Shown piece after piece: positions 1 through 6,561 of a stretch of DNA of 10,590 nucleotides. This DNA comes from an uncultured Propionivibrio sp. Its GTDB lineage: Bacteria; Pseudomonadota; Gammaproteobacteria; Burkholderiales; Rhodocyclaceae. The position numbers and the translations under genes were made by a program. The notes beneath the pieces were generated by a model. That model was not told the origin of the DNA and ran no database searches. It worked only from the letters and a program-made list of their open reading frames with translations. The stretch is from assembly GCA_937923255.1 (NCBI GenBank), contig CALAIL010000038.1:1-10590 (forward strand), read 5' to 3'. Every line of letters starts with the position of its first letter. Position 1 is the first letter of the stretch.

Positions 1-1
1 G

Positions 2-58
2 TATTGTTTCGCGAATCCTTTGGTCTGCAATACCCTCGGCATTGAGGTGGCCTCCTAG
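2..58 (+). pseudogene. Possible end of a haemagglutinin/CdiA pretoxin segment, cut by a frameshift
   Basis: The second frame reads into the window from the left as a short peptide containing NPLVCNTLGIEVA and stops at TAG 56-58. This resembles the stretch just downstream of the VENN motif in FhaB/CdiA-type exoproteins, where an N-P-x-x-C element is common. The downstream toxin domain is in another frame, open from base 46. One base gained or two lost around 46-58 would join the two. The piece is short and its left part lies outside the window, so the identification rests on resemblance and is uncertain. Confidence 0.3.
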
Positions 59-72
59 TCGGCGCCGAGGGT

Positions 73-459
73 TTGCCCGCCGGAACCGGGGCGCCAGTTT
101 TGTCTGCCGGTTCTAAAATCTTTGCCACTGAAATGCGGGCTGGTAGTAGGGAATTTAGCATTGCTGAACAAATTGGACTATTGAGAGATGCTGCTAAAGG
201 TAAAGGAAATTTTGGTTTGGGCCGGAGTACGCTGAGTGAAGCAGATGCATTAGGTCGGTCGTGGGTTGGTCCAAATTATCGGGTTGCGAGTGATGGGAAA
301 ACTCTTGTTAGTTTGGATGGCTTGCGAACATATCGACCACCTTCGCAAAAAAACAGCCCATATGCAACCACGGGCGTACAGGCAAACTTTGAACGACTAG
401 AAGTTGTTAAAGGCCGACTTACAGTCATTAGTAATGGGCATTTGGATATAACGCAATGA
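73..459 (+). CDS. Orphan CdiA-CT-like polymorphic toxin C-terminal domain
   Basis: This 128-residue frame starts at a TTG; the frame is open from base 46 and an ATG lies at 133, so the start is uncertain. It looks like the C-terminal toxin tip of a contact-dependent inhibition or haemagglutinin exoprotein without its secretion and stalk regions. Residues from about 42 onward contain a GKGNFGLG block, then VGPNYRVASDGKTLVS, LDGLRTYRPPS, QANFE and a closing SNGHLDI. I recall this pattern as a recurrent toxin-tip domain in such exoproteins but cannot give its biochemical activity. There is no signal peptide or membrane segment. Its stop overlaps the next gene by ATGA, the usual toxin-immunity layout. 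Base composition is AT-richer than the rsx genes, which suggests transfer. As a stand-alone frame it is probably a silent donor cassette or remnant, because no TPS signal precedes it in the window. Confidence 0.6.
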   Translation: MPAGTGAPVLSAGSKIFATEMRAGSREFSIAEQIGLLRDAAKGKGNFGLGRSTLSEADALGRSWVGPNYRVASDGKTLVSLDGLRTYRPPSQKNSPYATTGVQANFERLEVVKGRLTVISNGHLDITQ

Positions 460-815
460 AACCTAAACTAAAAGAAATGTACTCTTTACAACTGTCACAA
501 CCTTTGGACGAGTTCTGGCCAGAAGACGAAAGTAATTTTGCAATTCCTATTCGCCTGATGATTGGCCCGGAGGATAGCTTAGGCTCTGAATCGTTCGATA
601 TTTTAGTATGTACGCCCGATTGGATTAAGAGCCAATATATCGAAGAAAAATGTGTGTGGGGGCATCATATGTTAATAGTTATGGAATATGATTTTTCACT
701 AATTCAGCAAAAAATTGAGCGCTATCTTATTGGCTGTACAGGGGAGGATTGGCAGGCAGTAGCTAGAAAATTGCGCATTATGGGGTCTTGGGAGTTTGAG
801 GATTATCAATCGTAA
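456..815 (+). CDS. Imm8-like immunity protein for the upstream toxin domain
   Basis: This 119-residue protein probably binds and neutralises the toxin domain encoded directly upstream. It has the pattern I associate with the immunity protein 8 family: an N-terminal WPEDESNF, then IGPEDSLGSESFDI, a CTPDWI motif and a C-terminal WEFEDY. Length is typical for the family. There is no signal peptide or membrane segment, so it is cytoplasmic, as expected for protecting the producing cell from a delivered toxin. The ATG overlaps the toxin stop as ATGA (456-459), so translation is probably coupled. Codon use is AT-rich like the toxin tip and unlike the rsx genes. Family assignment is from recalled motifs, and the pairing is inferred from position. 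Confidence 0.72.
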   Translation: MKPKLKEMYSLQLSQPLDEFWPEDESNFAIPIRLMIGPEDSLGSESFDILVCTPDWIKSQYIEEKCVWGHHMLIVMEYDFSLIQQKIERYLIGCTGEDWQAVARKLRIMGSWEFEDYQS

Positions 816-910
816 AAATTTCACTGCCTACGTTCTCAAAACCTCGACTGACGCGGGAAGCAGCCGCCGATCCTTCGCTCACCGCCCTGCTCTCCCCGGC
901 AATCTCGCCG

Positions 911-2035
911 ATGACGGTCACCGATGCATCCGGTTCGGTGCGTTTGACGCTGGCCGGTCAGGCCGCTCAGAATAAGGTGACGAATAATTATTTGAGGCAC
1001 TCGGAAAATGAGTCGCGGCGCAAGGCAGCCTTGGCCTGTGATCAGGGGGACCAGAAGGCTTGTGGCGTGCGTGATGCTTGGGATGCGCTTGACTGGCAGC
1101 GGGACGCTGATCTGAAAGCGGCCTGTTATGCCGATGGCGCCAGCGCTGCGTGTTCGGCGCATTATGCCATGATGCGCGAGGCTTATGATTCGTATGAAGG
1201 GAAAACGGACGGTAACTTCGCCGGTGATTTGCGTGCCGGTTTGGCGGAGAGATATACCGCGACCGGGGAAAGAGAGAGCATCAAAGCGTTGCTTAATGTG
1301 CCGCATTACGATGCCCAGGCTATTGCCATGGCAGGCGAGGCGATCAAGAGCGCACTTGATTTTACGCTTGATGCGATTCCTGTCGTCGGTGATCTCAAGG
1401 CTTTCTTCGAAGCTCAGGATAAATTCGATTATGCTTTGGCCGGTGTCGGCATGCTGGGGCCGGTCGGCGATACGGCTAAGGCTCTTATTCGTGAGGCCAA
1501 AAGCCTTTACATGGCCGGACAGGCCGCTAAGGCTTCTGAAAAACTCGTTGAGGCGGGTCAGACCGTTTCCCGCGGATATTACGATCCGCAAAATATTCGG
1601 AATATTCTGGAGACCAAATACGGTGTAAGAAAAATAAACTCTACAACTTTTCCACCAACTAATGCACCCAACGTACAACTTGCTGGACAAAAACATCCAG
1701 TATCAGAAATCATATTTGACAACCGTGGCTTTCCTACCTTTGATGATGTTGCTGCCTTTGATACAAGGCTATCGAGCAATCAGTTCCGCGCTGTTGGCTA
1801 TGAGCAACAAATGCAAATGGCCTCGCGCGATCTTTGGCAAGCAATTCAAAGAGGTGAAATTCCAGTTTCACGTTTTACTCCCACACAGCTTCAACAAATT
1901 GAAAGAGGTTCTACAAGGATTGATGGTTTTACATAGCATCATCACCAAGATTATGGTCGTATGCAATTAGTACCACGAGAAATCCATAAGCGAACAGGCC
2001 ACATTGGCGGTGAATCAATGGCAGGAGGAAAGTAA
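911..2035 (+). pseudogene. Orphan VENN-pretoxin/HNH (WHH-type) nuclease toxin, broken by an in-frame amber codon at 1934-1936
   Basis: Residues 1-341 (911-1936) read as the end of a CdiA/FhaB-type exoprotein. A VENN-like VTNNYL sits at 23-28 and a Cys-containing pretoxin segment at about 35-95. A hydrophobic linker follows with IPVVGD near 156-161 and LGPVGD near 182-187. A toxin domain then begins near residue 240 with IIFDNRGFPTFDD and FDTRLSSNQF. The frame stops at TAG, yet the next codons in the same frame give HHHQDYGRMQLVP, then REIHKRTGHIGG, and end at TAA 2033-2035. Members of this HNH/Endo VII group carry WHHH here, so TAG stands where TGG is expected and removes the metal/catalytic His cluster. 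The frame is open from base 800, and the ATG at 911 has no clear ribosome binding site, so this is an orphan module. DNA turns AT-rich from about 1625, marking the toxin-tip swap boundary. The product is predicted inactive unless the amber is suppressed. Confidence 0.75.
2023..2028 (+). promoter_or_regulatory. Strong Shine-Dalgarno for the second immunity gene
   Basis: AGGAGG lies eight bases before the ATG at 2037, inside the last codons of the nuclease frame. It decides the start in favour of 2037 over the upstream TTG at 2004. It also lets the immunity protein be translated although the toxin frame is broken. Confidence 0.75.
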
Positions 2036-2036
2036 A

Positions 2037-2426
2037 ATGCAAGGGCTTACACGCGATAACAATGAAACAATCGGATTTGTAATTGCCTGTGTATTTTCTT
2101 CAGCAATCAGCCTCAGTGAACTAAAAAAATGGTGTACTGATATTGTAATTAAAAATAATTTTGTTAACGAAATACCTGATTACATTTTTGACTTGGTTGA
2201 CTTTAATCAATCACTTATGCATATATTTAATACAATTGGATTTGTGCCTTCATGGACACGAACAGACGATGAGGATGATGCACTAATAGGAATTGCTGCA
2301 TATCGAAATCGACTACCCTCTGATGCACCATTAAGCGCCACACAAGCAAAACAAAAACTAACTGAACAACCACAAATATTGGAGAAATTTAAAACCACCT
2401 TTCCGTTTATTAATCTATCTATTTAG
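2037..2426 (+). CDS. Putative immunity protein for the HNH/WHH nuclease toxin
   Basis: This 129-residue protein starts one base after the natural TAA of the nuclease frame and behind a strong AGGAGG site, the standard place for a cognate immunity gene. It has no signal peptide. A moderately hydrophobic segment near residues 12-25 (TIGFVIACVFSSAIS) looks like a buried core rather than a clear membrane span. An ELKKWC element follows, then IPDYIFDLVDF and a GFVPSW segment, and an acidic patch (DDEDD) that could face a basic nuclease. I do not recognise the immunity family with confidence. The gene is strongly AT-rich compared with rsx. Function is inferred from position; the frame is intact although the toxin frame is not. 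Confidence 0.6.
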   Translation: MQGLTRDNNETIGFVIACVFSSAISLSELKKWCTDIVIKNNFVNEIPDYIFDLVDFNQSLMHIFNTIGFVPSWTRTDDEDDALIGIAAYRNRLPSDAPLSATQAKQKLTEQPQILEKFKTTFPFINLSI

Positions 2427-2521
2427 GATAAATAACATCTCTAATATGGTTCTATATACGTGAGCGCAGGAAGGAAGCATCGCCGGCTGAATCACCGCCG
2501 CCGCAGAGAATGAAAAGTTTC

Positions 2522-2683
2522 CTAAAGCGTCACCACGAACTGCAACTCATTCACGCTGTAGCCGTAGCCCCGCCACAGCATCTGCCGCAACACCTGCCCT
2601 GAACCCCGCGTAAAATGGGCTTTTCCGAAGAGGCTGCCCGCCAGCCCACTGTTTACGGGCGTTTCCAGCCTACCTATCTTCAA
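2522..2683 (-). pseudogene. Unidentified short reading frame or C-terminal remnant on the minus strand
   Basis: A TTG at 2683-2681 opens a 53-residue minus-strand frame ending at TAG 2524-2522. It reads through FGKAHFTRGSG and QMLWRGYGYSV to a terminal NELQFVVTL. The peptide has plausible composition, with aromatic and alternating residues reminiscent of the end of an outer-membrane protein, but I cannot assign it. Its 5' part runs through the 40-base-period repeat at 2643-2715. It may be only a translated intergenic repeat. Confidence 0.22.
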
Positions 2684-2715
2684 GCCCAGTGTTTACGTGG
2701 GTTTCCAGACTACCT
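2643..2715. repeat. Two direct repeat copies, 33 bases each, period 40
   Basis: Copies at 2643-2675 and 2683-2715 match at 29 of 33 positions by eye. Both share AGCCCA, TGTTTACG, GTTTCCAG and CTACCT. They lie in the non-coding stretch between the second immunity gene and the haemagglutinin fragment. Confidence 0.7.
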
Positions 2716-2752
2716 GCCCGCAAACGCCCTATTGACGCGGGCTTGCGGGCAG
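2714..2752. repeat. Perfect 10-bp inverted repeat (stem-loop)
   Basis: CTGCCCGCAA at 2714-2723 is the reverse complement of TTGCGGGCAG at 2743-2752. An inner GCCC (2726-2729) can pair with GGGC (2739-2742) after a two-base bulge, leaving a nine-base loop. No T-tract follows on the plus strand, so it is not a standard intrinsic terminator. The rest of the 2427-2813 gap shows no plus-strand gene. Confidence 0.6.
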
Positions 2753-2813
2753 CCGATTCATCGAGTATCACGTCCAGAATATGCAGAGGCAGCAGAATTA
2801 ACAACCAGAGTGC

Positions 2814-3173
2814 TTGAATGCAGCGAAGCGTTTCAACTTCACCCCGGGCATTTCCCTGTCGGCCGAACAGGTTGCCCAGCTCTCCGAGCACATCGTCTGG
2901 ATGGAAACGCGCGTGATTAACGGCCAGAACGTACTGGTGCCCGTCGTCTATGCTGCTGGCGGGGCAAGCGCCGTCAAATCTACCGGCGCCCGTCTCTCCG
3001 GCGGCAAATACACGCGCATTGTCGCCGGCCACATCGACAACCGCGGCCTCATCGAAGGCGATCTTGTTCAGGCTGTCGCCACACAGTCCTTCGCCAACGC
3101 CGGCGGGGTCGTGCGCGGCAAGCTCGTCGATCTCGCCTCCGGTGGCGATTTGACCCTGACTGCCAGCCGTTAG
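2814..3173 (+). pseudogene. Internal fragment of a filamentous haemagglutinin / TPS exoprotein (FhaB/CdiA type)
   Basis: This is a 119-residue frame from a TTG, with an in-frame stop at 2799-2801 just upstream. It begins AAKRFNFTPGISLSAEQVAQ and continues with SEHIVWMETRV, the conserved non-repeat segment seen within large haemagglutinins. After about residue 55 it turns into beta-helix-like repeats, with RIVAGHIDNRGLI, FANAGGVVRGKLVDLAS and a final GGDLTLTASR before TAG. A full exoprotein runs to thousands of residues. This piece has neither the N-terminal secretion domain nor a toxin tip, so it is a remnant stranded beside the orphan cassettes, probably the scar of a larger locus lost by recombination. 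Unlike the toxin tips, it is GC-rich. Confidence 0.65.
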
Positions 3174-3205
3174 AATGCCTTCGCCTTTGCAAGGTTGAAG
3201 GCGGG

Positions 3206-3234
3206 TTGAAGGCGATCTGACGAACTGGGATAAT
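3206..3234 (+). promoter_or_regulatory. Predicted sigma70-type promoter for the rsx operon
   Basis: TTGAAG (3206-3211) and GATAAT (3229-3234) are separated by 17 bases, matching the -35/-10 consensus at four and five of six positions. Transcription would start near 3241, about 80 bases before rsxA. The -35 lies within a tandem duplication of GGTTGAAGGCG (about 3193-3214). No SoxR or other operator was recognised. Confidence 0.45.
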
Positions 3235-3320
3235 CTGAGCCTTTGAAAACGCGCGCCAGTTTTTCCCGGAATCGTACCGCGCGCGACGATTTCCCAGCCT
3301 TTCCCGCAGCAATGCAAACC

Positions 3321-3905
3321 ATGACCCATTATGTATTCCTCGTCGTTGGCGCCGTTCTCGTCAACAACGTCGTGCTGGTGAGGATTCTCGGCTTGTGCCC
3401 GTTTATGGGCGTGTCGAAGAAACTCGAAACGGCGCTGGGCATGGGCATGGCAACCGCCTTCGTGCTGACGATGGCCTCCGGTGCAAGCTATATCATCGAC
3501 CGCTGGTTCCTGACGCCCTTCGACCTGGGCTATCTGCGCACGATCTCGTTCATCGTCACCATCGCCGCGATTGTCCAGCTGACGGAAATGGTGATCCAAA
3601 AAACCAGTCCGCTGCTCTACCGCGTCCTGGGTATTTATCTGCCGCTGATTACGACCAATTGCGCGGTGCTGGGCGTGCCGCTGCTGAACGTTGCCAACCG
3701 GCACGATTTTGTCGAATCGCTGCTCTTCGGCGCCGCCAATGCCGTCGGCTTTACGCTGGTGCTGATTCTTTTCTCCGCCATTCGCGAACGGGTTGATGGT
3801 GCCGACGTGCCCGCGCCTTTCCGCGGCGTTGCGATCGCCATGATAACGGCCGGACTGATGTCGCTCACTTTCATGGGCTTCGCCGGTCTGGACAAGTACC
3901 ACTGA
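3321..3905 (+). CDS. rsxA: Electron transport complex subunit RsxA/RnfA
   Basis: This is an inner-membrane subunit of the Rnf/Rsx ion-translocating oxidoreductase. The 194-residue product from the ATG at 3321 matches the usual length of about 193. An ATG at 3312 would add three residues, and the TTG at 3243 gives an atypical extension. The protein is almost entirely hydrophobic, with about six membrane spans. The signature [19 protein letters not shown] (from residue 24) and ITTNCAVLG (from 110) carry C26 and C114. These correspond to the cysteines that, with their counterparts in RsxE, hold the [2Fe-2S] cluster inside the membrane in Rnf structures. It is the first gene of the operon, downstream of a predicted promoter, and its TGA overlaps the rsxB ATG as TGATG. 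Confidence 0.95.
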   Translation: MTHYVFLVVGAVLVNNVVLVRILGLCPFMGVSKKLETALGMGMATAFVLTMASGASYIIDRWFLTPFDLGYLRTISFIVTIAAIVQLTEMVIQKTSPLLYRVLGIYLPLITTNCAVLGVPLLNVANRHDFVESLLFGAANAVGFTLVLILFSAIRERVDGADVPAPFRGVAIAMITAGLMSLTFMGFAGLDKYH

Positions 3906-4453
3906 TGCTAGCCGCCCTCCTCATCATGGCGCTGGGCGCCGTTCTGCTCGGTGCGGCGCTGGGTTATGCCTCGATCCGGTTTAAGGTCGAAGGCGATCCA
4001 TTGGTTGAAAAGATCGACGCCATCCTGCCACAGACGCAGTGCGGCCAATGCGGCTATCCCGGCTGCCGACCGTATGCCGAGGCGATCTCACGCGGCGAAG
4101 CCGACATCAATCTGTGCCCGCCCGGCGGCGCGGAAGGCGTGCGTAGGCTCGCTGATCTGCTAGGCCGCGAGGTCAAGCCACTCTCTGCGGAAGAAAAGCC
4201 CAAACAGGTCGCTATCATCGACGAGCAGCGCTGCATTGGCTGTACGCTGTGTATCCAGGCCTGTCCGGTCGATGCCATTGTCGGCGCGCCCAAGCAGATG
4301 CACACAGTCGTCGAATCGCTATGTACGGGCTGCGAGCTGTGCGTCAAGCCTTGCCCGGTCGAATGCATCCGCATGGAAGCGGTCGGCGAAAGCATCGAAA
4401 CCTGGAAACGGCGCTATCCCGTATTTGAACTCAAGGTCAAGCGAGCCGCCTGA
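3905..4453 (+). CDS. rsxB: Electron transport complex subunit RsxB/RnfB (Fe-S protein)
   Basis: This is the Fe-S subunit that receives or delivers electrons on the cytoplasmic side of the complex. The 182-residue protein has an N-terminal membrane anchor (about residues 1-22). A 4Fe-4S domain follows with CGQCGYPGC and a later LCPPGG (C46, C49, C54, C71). Two ferredoxin motifs come next, C110/C113/C116/C120 ([12 protein letters not shown]) and C140/C143/C146/C150 ([12 protein letters not shown]). Length and order are typical. The start overlaps the rsxA stop, and its own TGA overlaps the rsxC ATG, so translation is probably coupled on both sides. No key residue is missing. Confidence 0.96.
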   Translation: MLAALLIMALGAVLLGAALGYASIRFKVEGDPLVEKIDAILPQTQCGQCGYPGCRPYAEAISRGEADINLCPPGGAEGVRRLADLLGREVKPLSAEEKPKQVAIIDEQRCIGCTLCIQACPVDAIVGAPKQMHTVVESLCTGCELCVKPCPVECIRMEAVGESIETWKRRYPVFELKVKRAA

Positions 4454-6561
4454 TGTTTTCCCTGTTCAAGTTCAAAGGCGGCGTCAAGCCCCAGACGCAC
4501 AAAGCGGAATCGGCAGGCGCTCCGATCGGGCAGGCGCCGCTACCAGCGCAGTTGATCGTGCCGCTACACCAGAGTATCGGCGGCTTTGCGCGACCGCTGG
4601 TCAAGATAGGTGACCGGGTACTCAAAGGCCAGCGCATCGGCGAGGCCGACCAATGGATTTCCGCCGCCGTACACGCGCCCACTTCTGGCCGCGTGCTGGC
4701 CGTTGAGGAACGCCTGGCCGCGCATCCTTCCGGGCTGCCGACGCTTTCCGTCGTCATCGAACCGGACGGACACGAGGCATGGATCGACCGCCAACCGGTG
4801 GATCATCTCGCCCTGTCGCCGGAGCGCGTGCGCGAACGGCTGCGCGACGCGGGCGTTGTCGGTCTGGGCGGGGCGGTTTTTCCCAGCCATGCGAAGCTTT
4901 CCGCTTCCCGCACGGCGGCAATGGATGCGCTCATTATCAACGGCGCGGAGTGCGAGCCGTTCATGACCTGCGACGACCGGCTGATGCGCGAACGCGCCGA
5001 AGAGATCGTGCGTGGCGTTTCGATCTTCCGTGATCTCCTCGAACCCAAGCAGGTGTTCATCGGCATCGAAGACAACAAGCCGGAAGCCCTCCAGGCGATG
5101 CGGGCAGCCGTTACCCGACTTGGCGTCGACTTCAGCGTCACCGCCGTACCGACGCTGTACCCGGCAGGCGGTGCCAAACAACTGATCCGCGTCCTCACCG
5201 GCAAGGAAGTACCCGCCAGCCGCCGCTCGCCCGACATGGGCGTACAGTGCTTCAACGTCGGCACAGCGTATTCGGCCTGGAAGGCGCTCGCGTGCGGTGA
5301 ACCCGTCATTTCGCGCATCATCACCCTGACCGGCAACCTCGATGCGCCGCGCAACTGGGAAACGCTGATCGGCACGCCCCTGCGCGATTTCGCCCCGCTC
5401 GGCCGCCCGCGGCCGGACACCACCGGCTACCTCATGGGCGGCCCGATGATGGGCTTCGAGTTGCCCGGCCTCGACGCCCCCATGATCAAGGCCAGCAACT
5501 GCATCATCGCCGGCTCGCCGGCACTGTTCCCACCACCGCCGCCCGAAATGCCCTGTATCCGCTGCGGCGCATGCGCGCAGGCCTGCCCGCACGAATTGCA
5601 GCCGTTTGAACTCTACTGGTTCTCGCGCGCGAAGAATTTCGACAAAGCGCAGGCCTACAACCTGTTCGAATGCATCGAATGCGGCTGTTGCAGCTACGTC
5701 TGCCCGTCGCACATTCCGCTGGTCCAGTACTTTCGTTTTGCCAAAGACGAAATCCGGTCGCGCGAACGCGAAAAGACGCAGGCTGCGGCCGCCAAGGCGC
5801 GTTTTGAATTTCGTAACGAACGCAGCGAGCGTGAAAAGGCCGAGAAGGCCGAACGGCTTGCCAAGGCCGCCGCGGCGCGTATGGCGGCGAAACCGGCAGA
5901 TACAGGCGCAACATCGGCAGCCGGCGCACCGACCGATGCCGATGCAGCCAAAAAGGCCGCCATTGCTGCCGCAATGGCGCGCGCCCGCAAACAGCGCGAA
6001 GCCGCACAAACCAAAGCCGCCGCCGCAACGCATGAAGCGGAAACCGACACCCAGCCGCCGCATCACCCGCCTACGCCCCCCTCTGCCACACCGCTTGCGT
6101 CCCCCACATCCCCCGATACGGCGCCCCCCCCACCCGTTGCAGCGGCGGACGCACCGGCTGTCGGGCAATCGACCGGCGAGCAATCCACCGATGACAAAGC
6201 TGCCGCCAAGCAGGCGCTCATCGCCGCGGCCAGGGAGCGTGCGCAGCGGATGCGCGAAGCCAAAATGGCCGCAGCCAATCCCCATGCCTCAGCCGAACAG
6301 GCGCTTAGCTCGGATGCCGCAGGCAAGCATGTCGCAGAACAATCCGCTCCGCCAGACACATCATCCGACGCACCGGACGGCGGGCAATCGACCGGCGAAC
6401 AATCTACCGATGACAAAGCGGCCGCCAGGCAGGCGCTTATCGCCGCGGCTAAGGAACGCGCACGGCGGATGCGCGAGGCACGGCAGGCCGCCGCCCAGGC
6501 AGCCGCAGCCGGGGACAAAACTGCGGCAGCCGACGCCGAAGATTCAGGACCCCAGCGATGA
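4453..6561 (+). CDS. rsxC: Electron transport complex subunit RsxC/RnfC (NADH/FMN and Fe-S subunit)
   Basis: This is the peripheral cytoplasmic subunit that exchanges electrons with NAD(H). The 702-residue protein starts with the RnfC N-terminal domain (about 1-105). It continues into the complex I 51-kDa-like Rossmann/FMN domain, with GLGGAVFPSHAKL at 137-149 and NGAECEPF at 163-170. An SLBB-like region follows, then two 4Fe-4S motifs: C368/C371/C374/C378 and C407/C410/C413/C417. From about residue 435 it changes to a charged, Ala/Lys/Arg-rich tail with a Pro-rich linker. The tail contains two near-identical units built around GQSTGEQSTDDKAAA and QALIAAA, 73 residues apart, plus a weaker earlier copy. 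Long Ala-rich tails with repeats are known in gammaproteobacterial RsxC. The start overlaps the rsxB stop and the end overlaps rsxD. A run of eight C in the linker is a possible slippage site. Confidence 0.95.
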   Translation: MFSLFKFKGGVKPQTHKAESAGAPIGQAPLPAQLIVPLHQSIGGFARPLVKIGDRVLKGQRIGEADQWISAAVHAPTSGRVLAVEERLAAHPSGLPTLSVVIEPDGHEAWIDRQPVDHLALSPERVRERLRDAGVVGLGGAVFPSHAKLSASRTAAMDALIINGAECEPFMTCDDRLMRERAEEIVRGVSIFRDLLEPKQVFIGIEDNKPEALQAMRAAVTRLGVDFSVTAVPTLYPAGGAKQLIRVLTGKEVPASRRSPDMGVQCFNVGTAYSAWKALACGEPVISRIITLTGNLDAPRNWETLIGTPLRDFAPLGRPRPDTTGYLMGGPMMGFELPGLDAPMIKASNCIIAGSPALFPPPPPEMPCIRCGACAQACPHELQPFELYWFSRAKNFDKAQAYNLFECIECGCCSYVCPSHIPLVQYFRFAKDEIRSREREKTQAAAAKARFEFRNERSEREKAEKAERLAKAAAARMAAKPADTGATSAAGAPTDADAAKKAAIAAAMARARKQREAAQTKAAAATHEAETDTQPPHHPPTPPSATPLASPTSPDTAPPPPVAAADAPAVGQSTGEQSTDDKAAAKQALIAAARERAQRMREAKMAAANPHASAEQALSSDAAGKHVAEQSAPPDTSSDAPDGGQSTGEQSTDDKAAARQALIAAAKERARRMREARQAAAQAAAAGDKTAAADAEDSGPQR
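6124..6131 (+). repeat. Poly-C tract (8 C) inside rsxC
   Basis: Eight consecutive C encode part of the Pro-rich linker (APPPPVAA). A second run of six C lies shortly upstream, near 6075. Slippage would alter only the C-terminal tail, leaving the Fe-S and FMN domains intact. Confidence 0.6.
6161..6481 (+). repeat. Duplicated roughly 100-base unit in the rsxC tail
   Basis: The segments at about 6161-6263 and 6380-6481 are nearly identical and 219 bases (73 codons) apart. Both begin around GGGCAATCGACCGGCGA and encode GQSTGEQSTDDKAAA, QALIAAA and an RMREA end. Most differences are synonymous third-position changes (AAGCAG/AGGCAG is one exception), so the repeated peptide appears to be maintained. 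Confidence 0.75.

Noticed and set aside
836..1696. Minus-strand 286-codon frame opposite the pretoxin region
   Set aside because: The plus strand holds the VTNNYL and PVVGD pretoxin features; the antisense reading has no recognisable domain.
2004..2036. Upstream TTG start for the second immunity gene
   Set aside because: It lies inside the nuclease frame and would bypass the strong AGGAGG placed correctly for the ATG at 2037.
2660..2715. Neisseriaceae DNA uptake sequence in the CTACCT/CAGACTACC repeats
   Set aside because: It resembles DUS dialects only with an inserted base, and no exact DUS was seen elsewhere in the window.
2670..3902. Minus-strand 410-codon frame opposite rsxA and the haemagglutinin fragment
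   Set aside because: rsxA and the FhaB-like segment are clear on the plus strand; the antisense product is His/Gly/Arg-rich without motifs.
4564..6285. Long minus-strand open frame (573 codons) opposite rsxC
   Set aside because: Opposite a GC-rich, well-identified rsxC; composition is Arg/Gly/Cys-rich and no motif is recognisable. It is a shadow frame.
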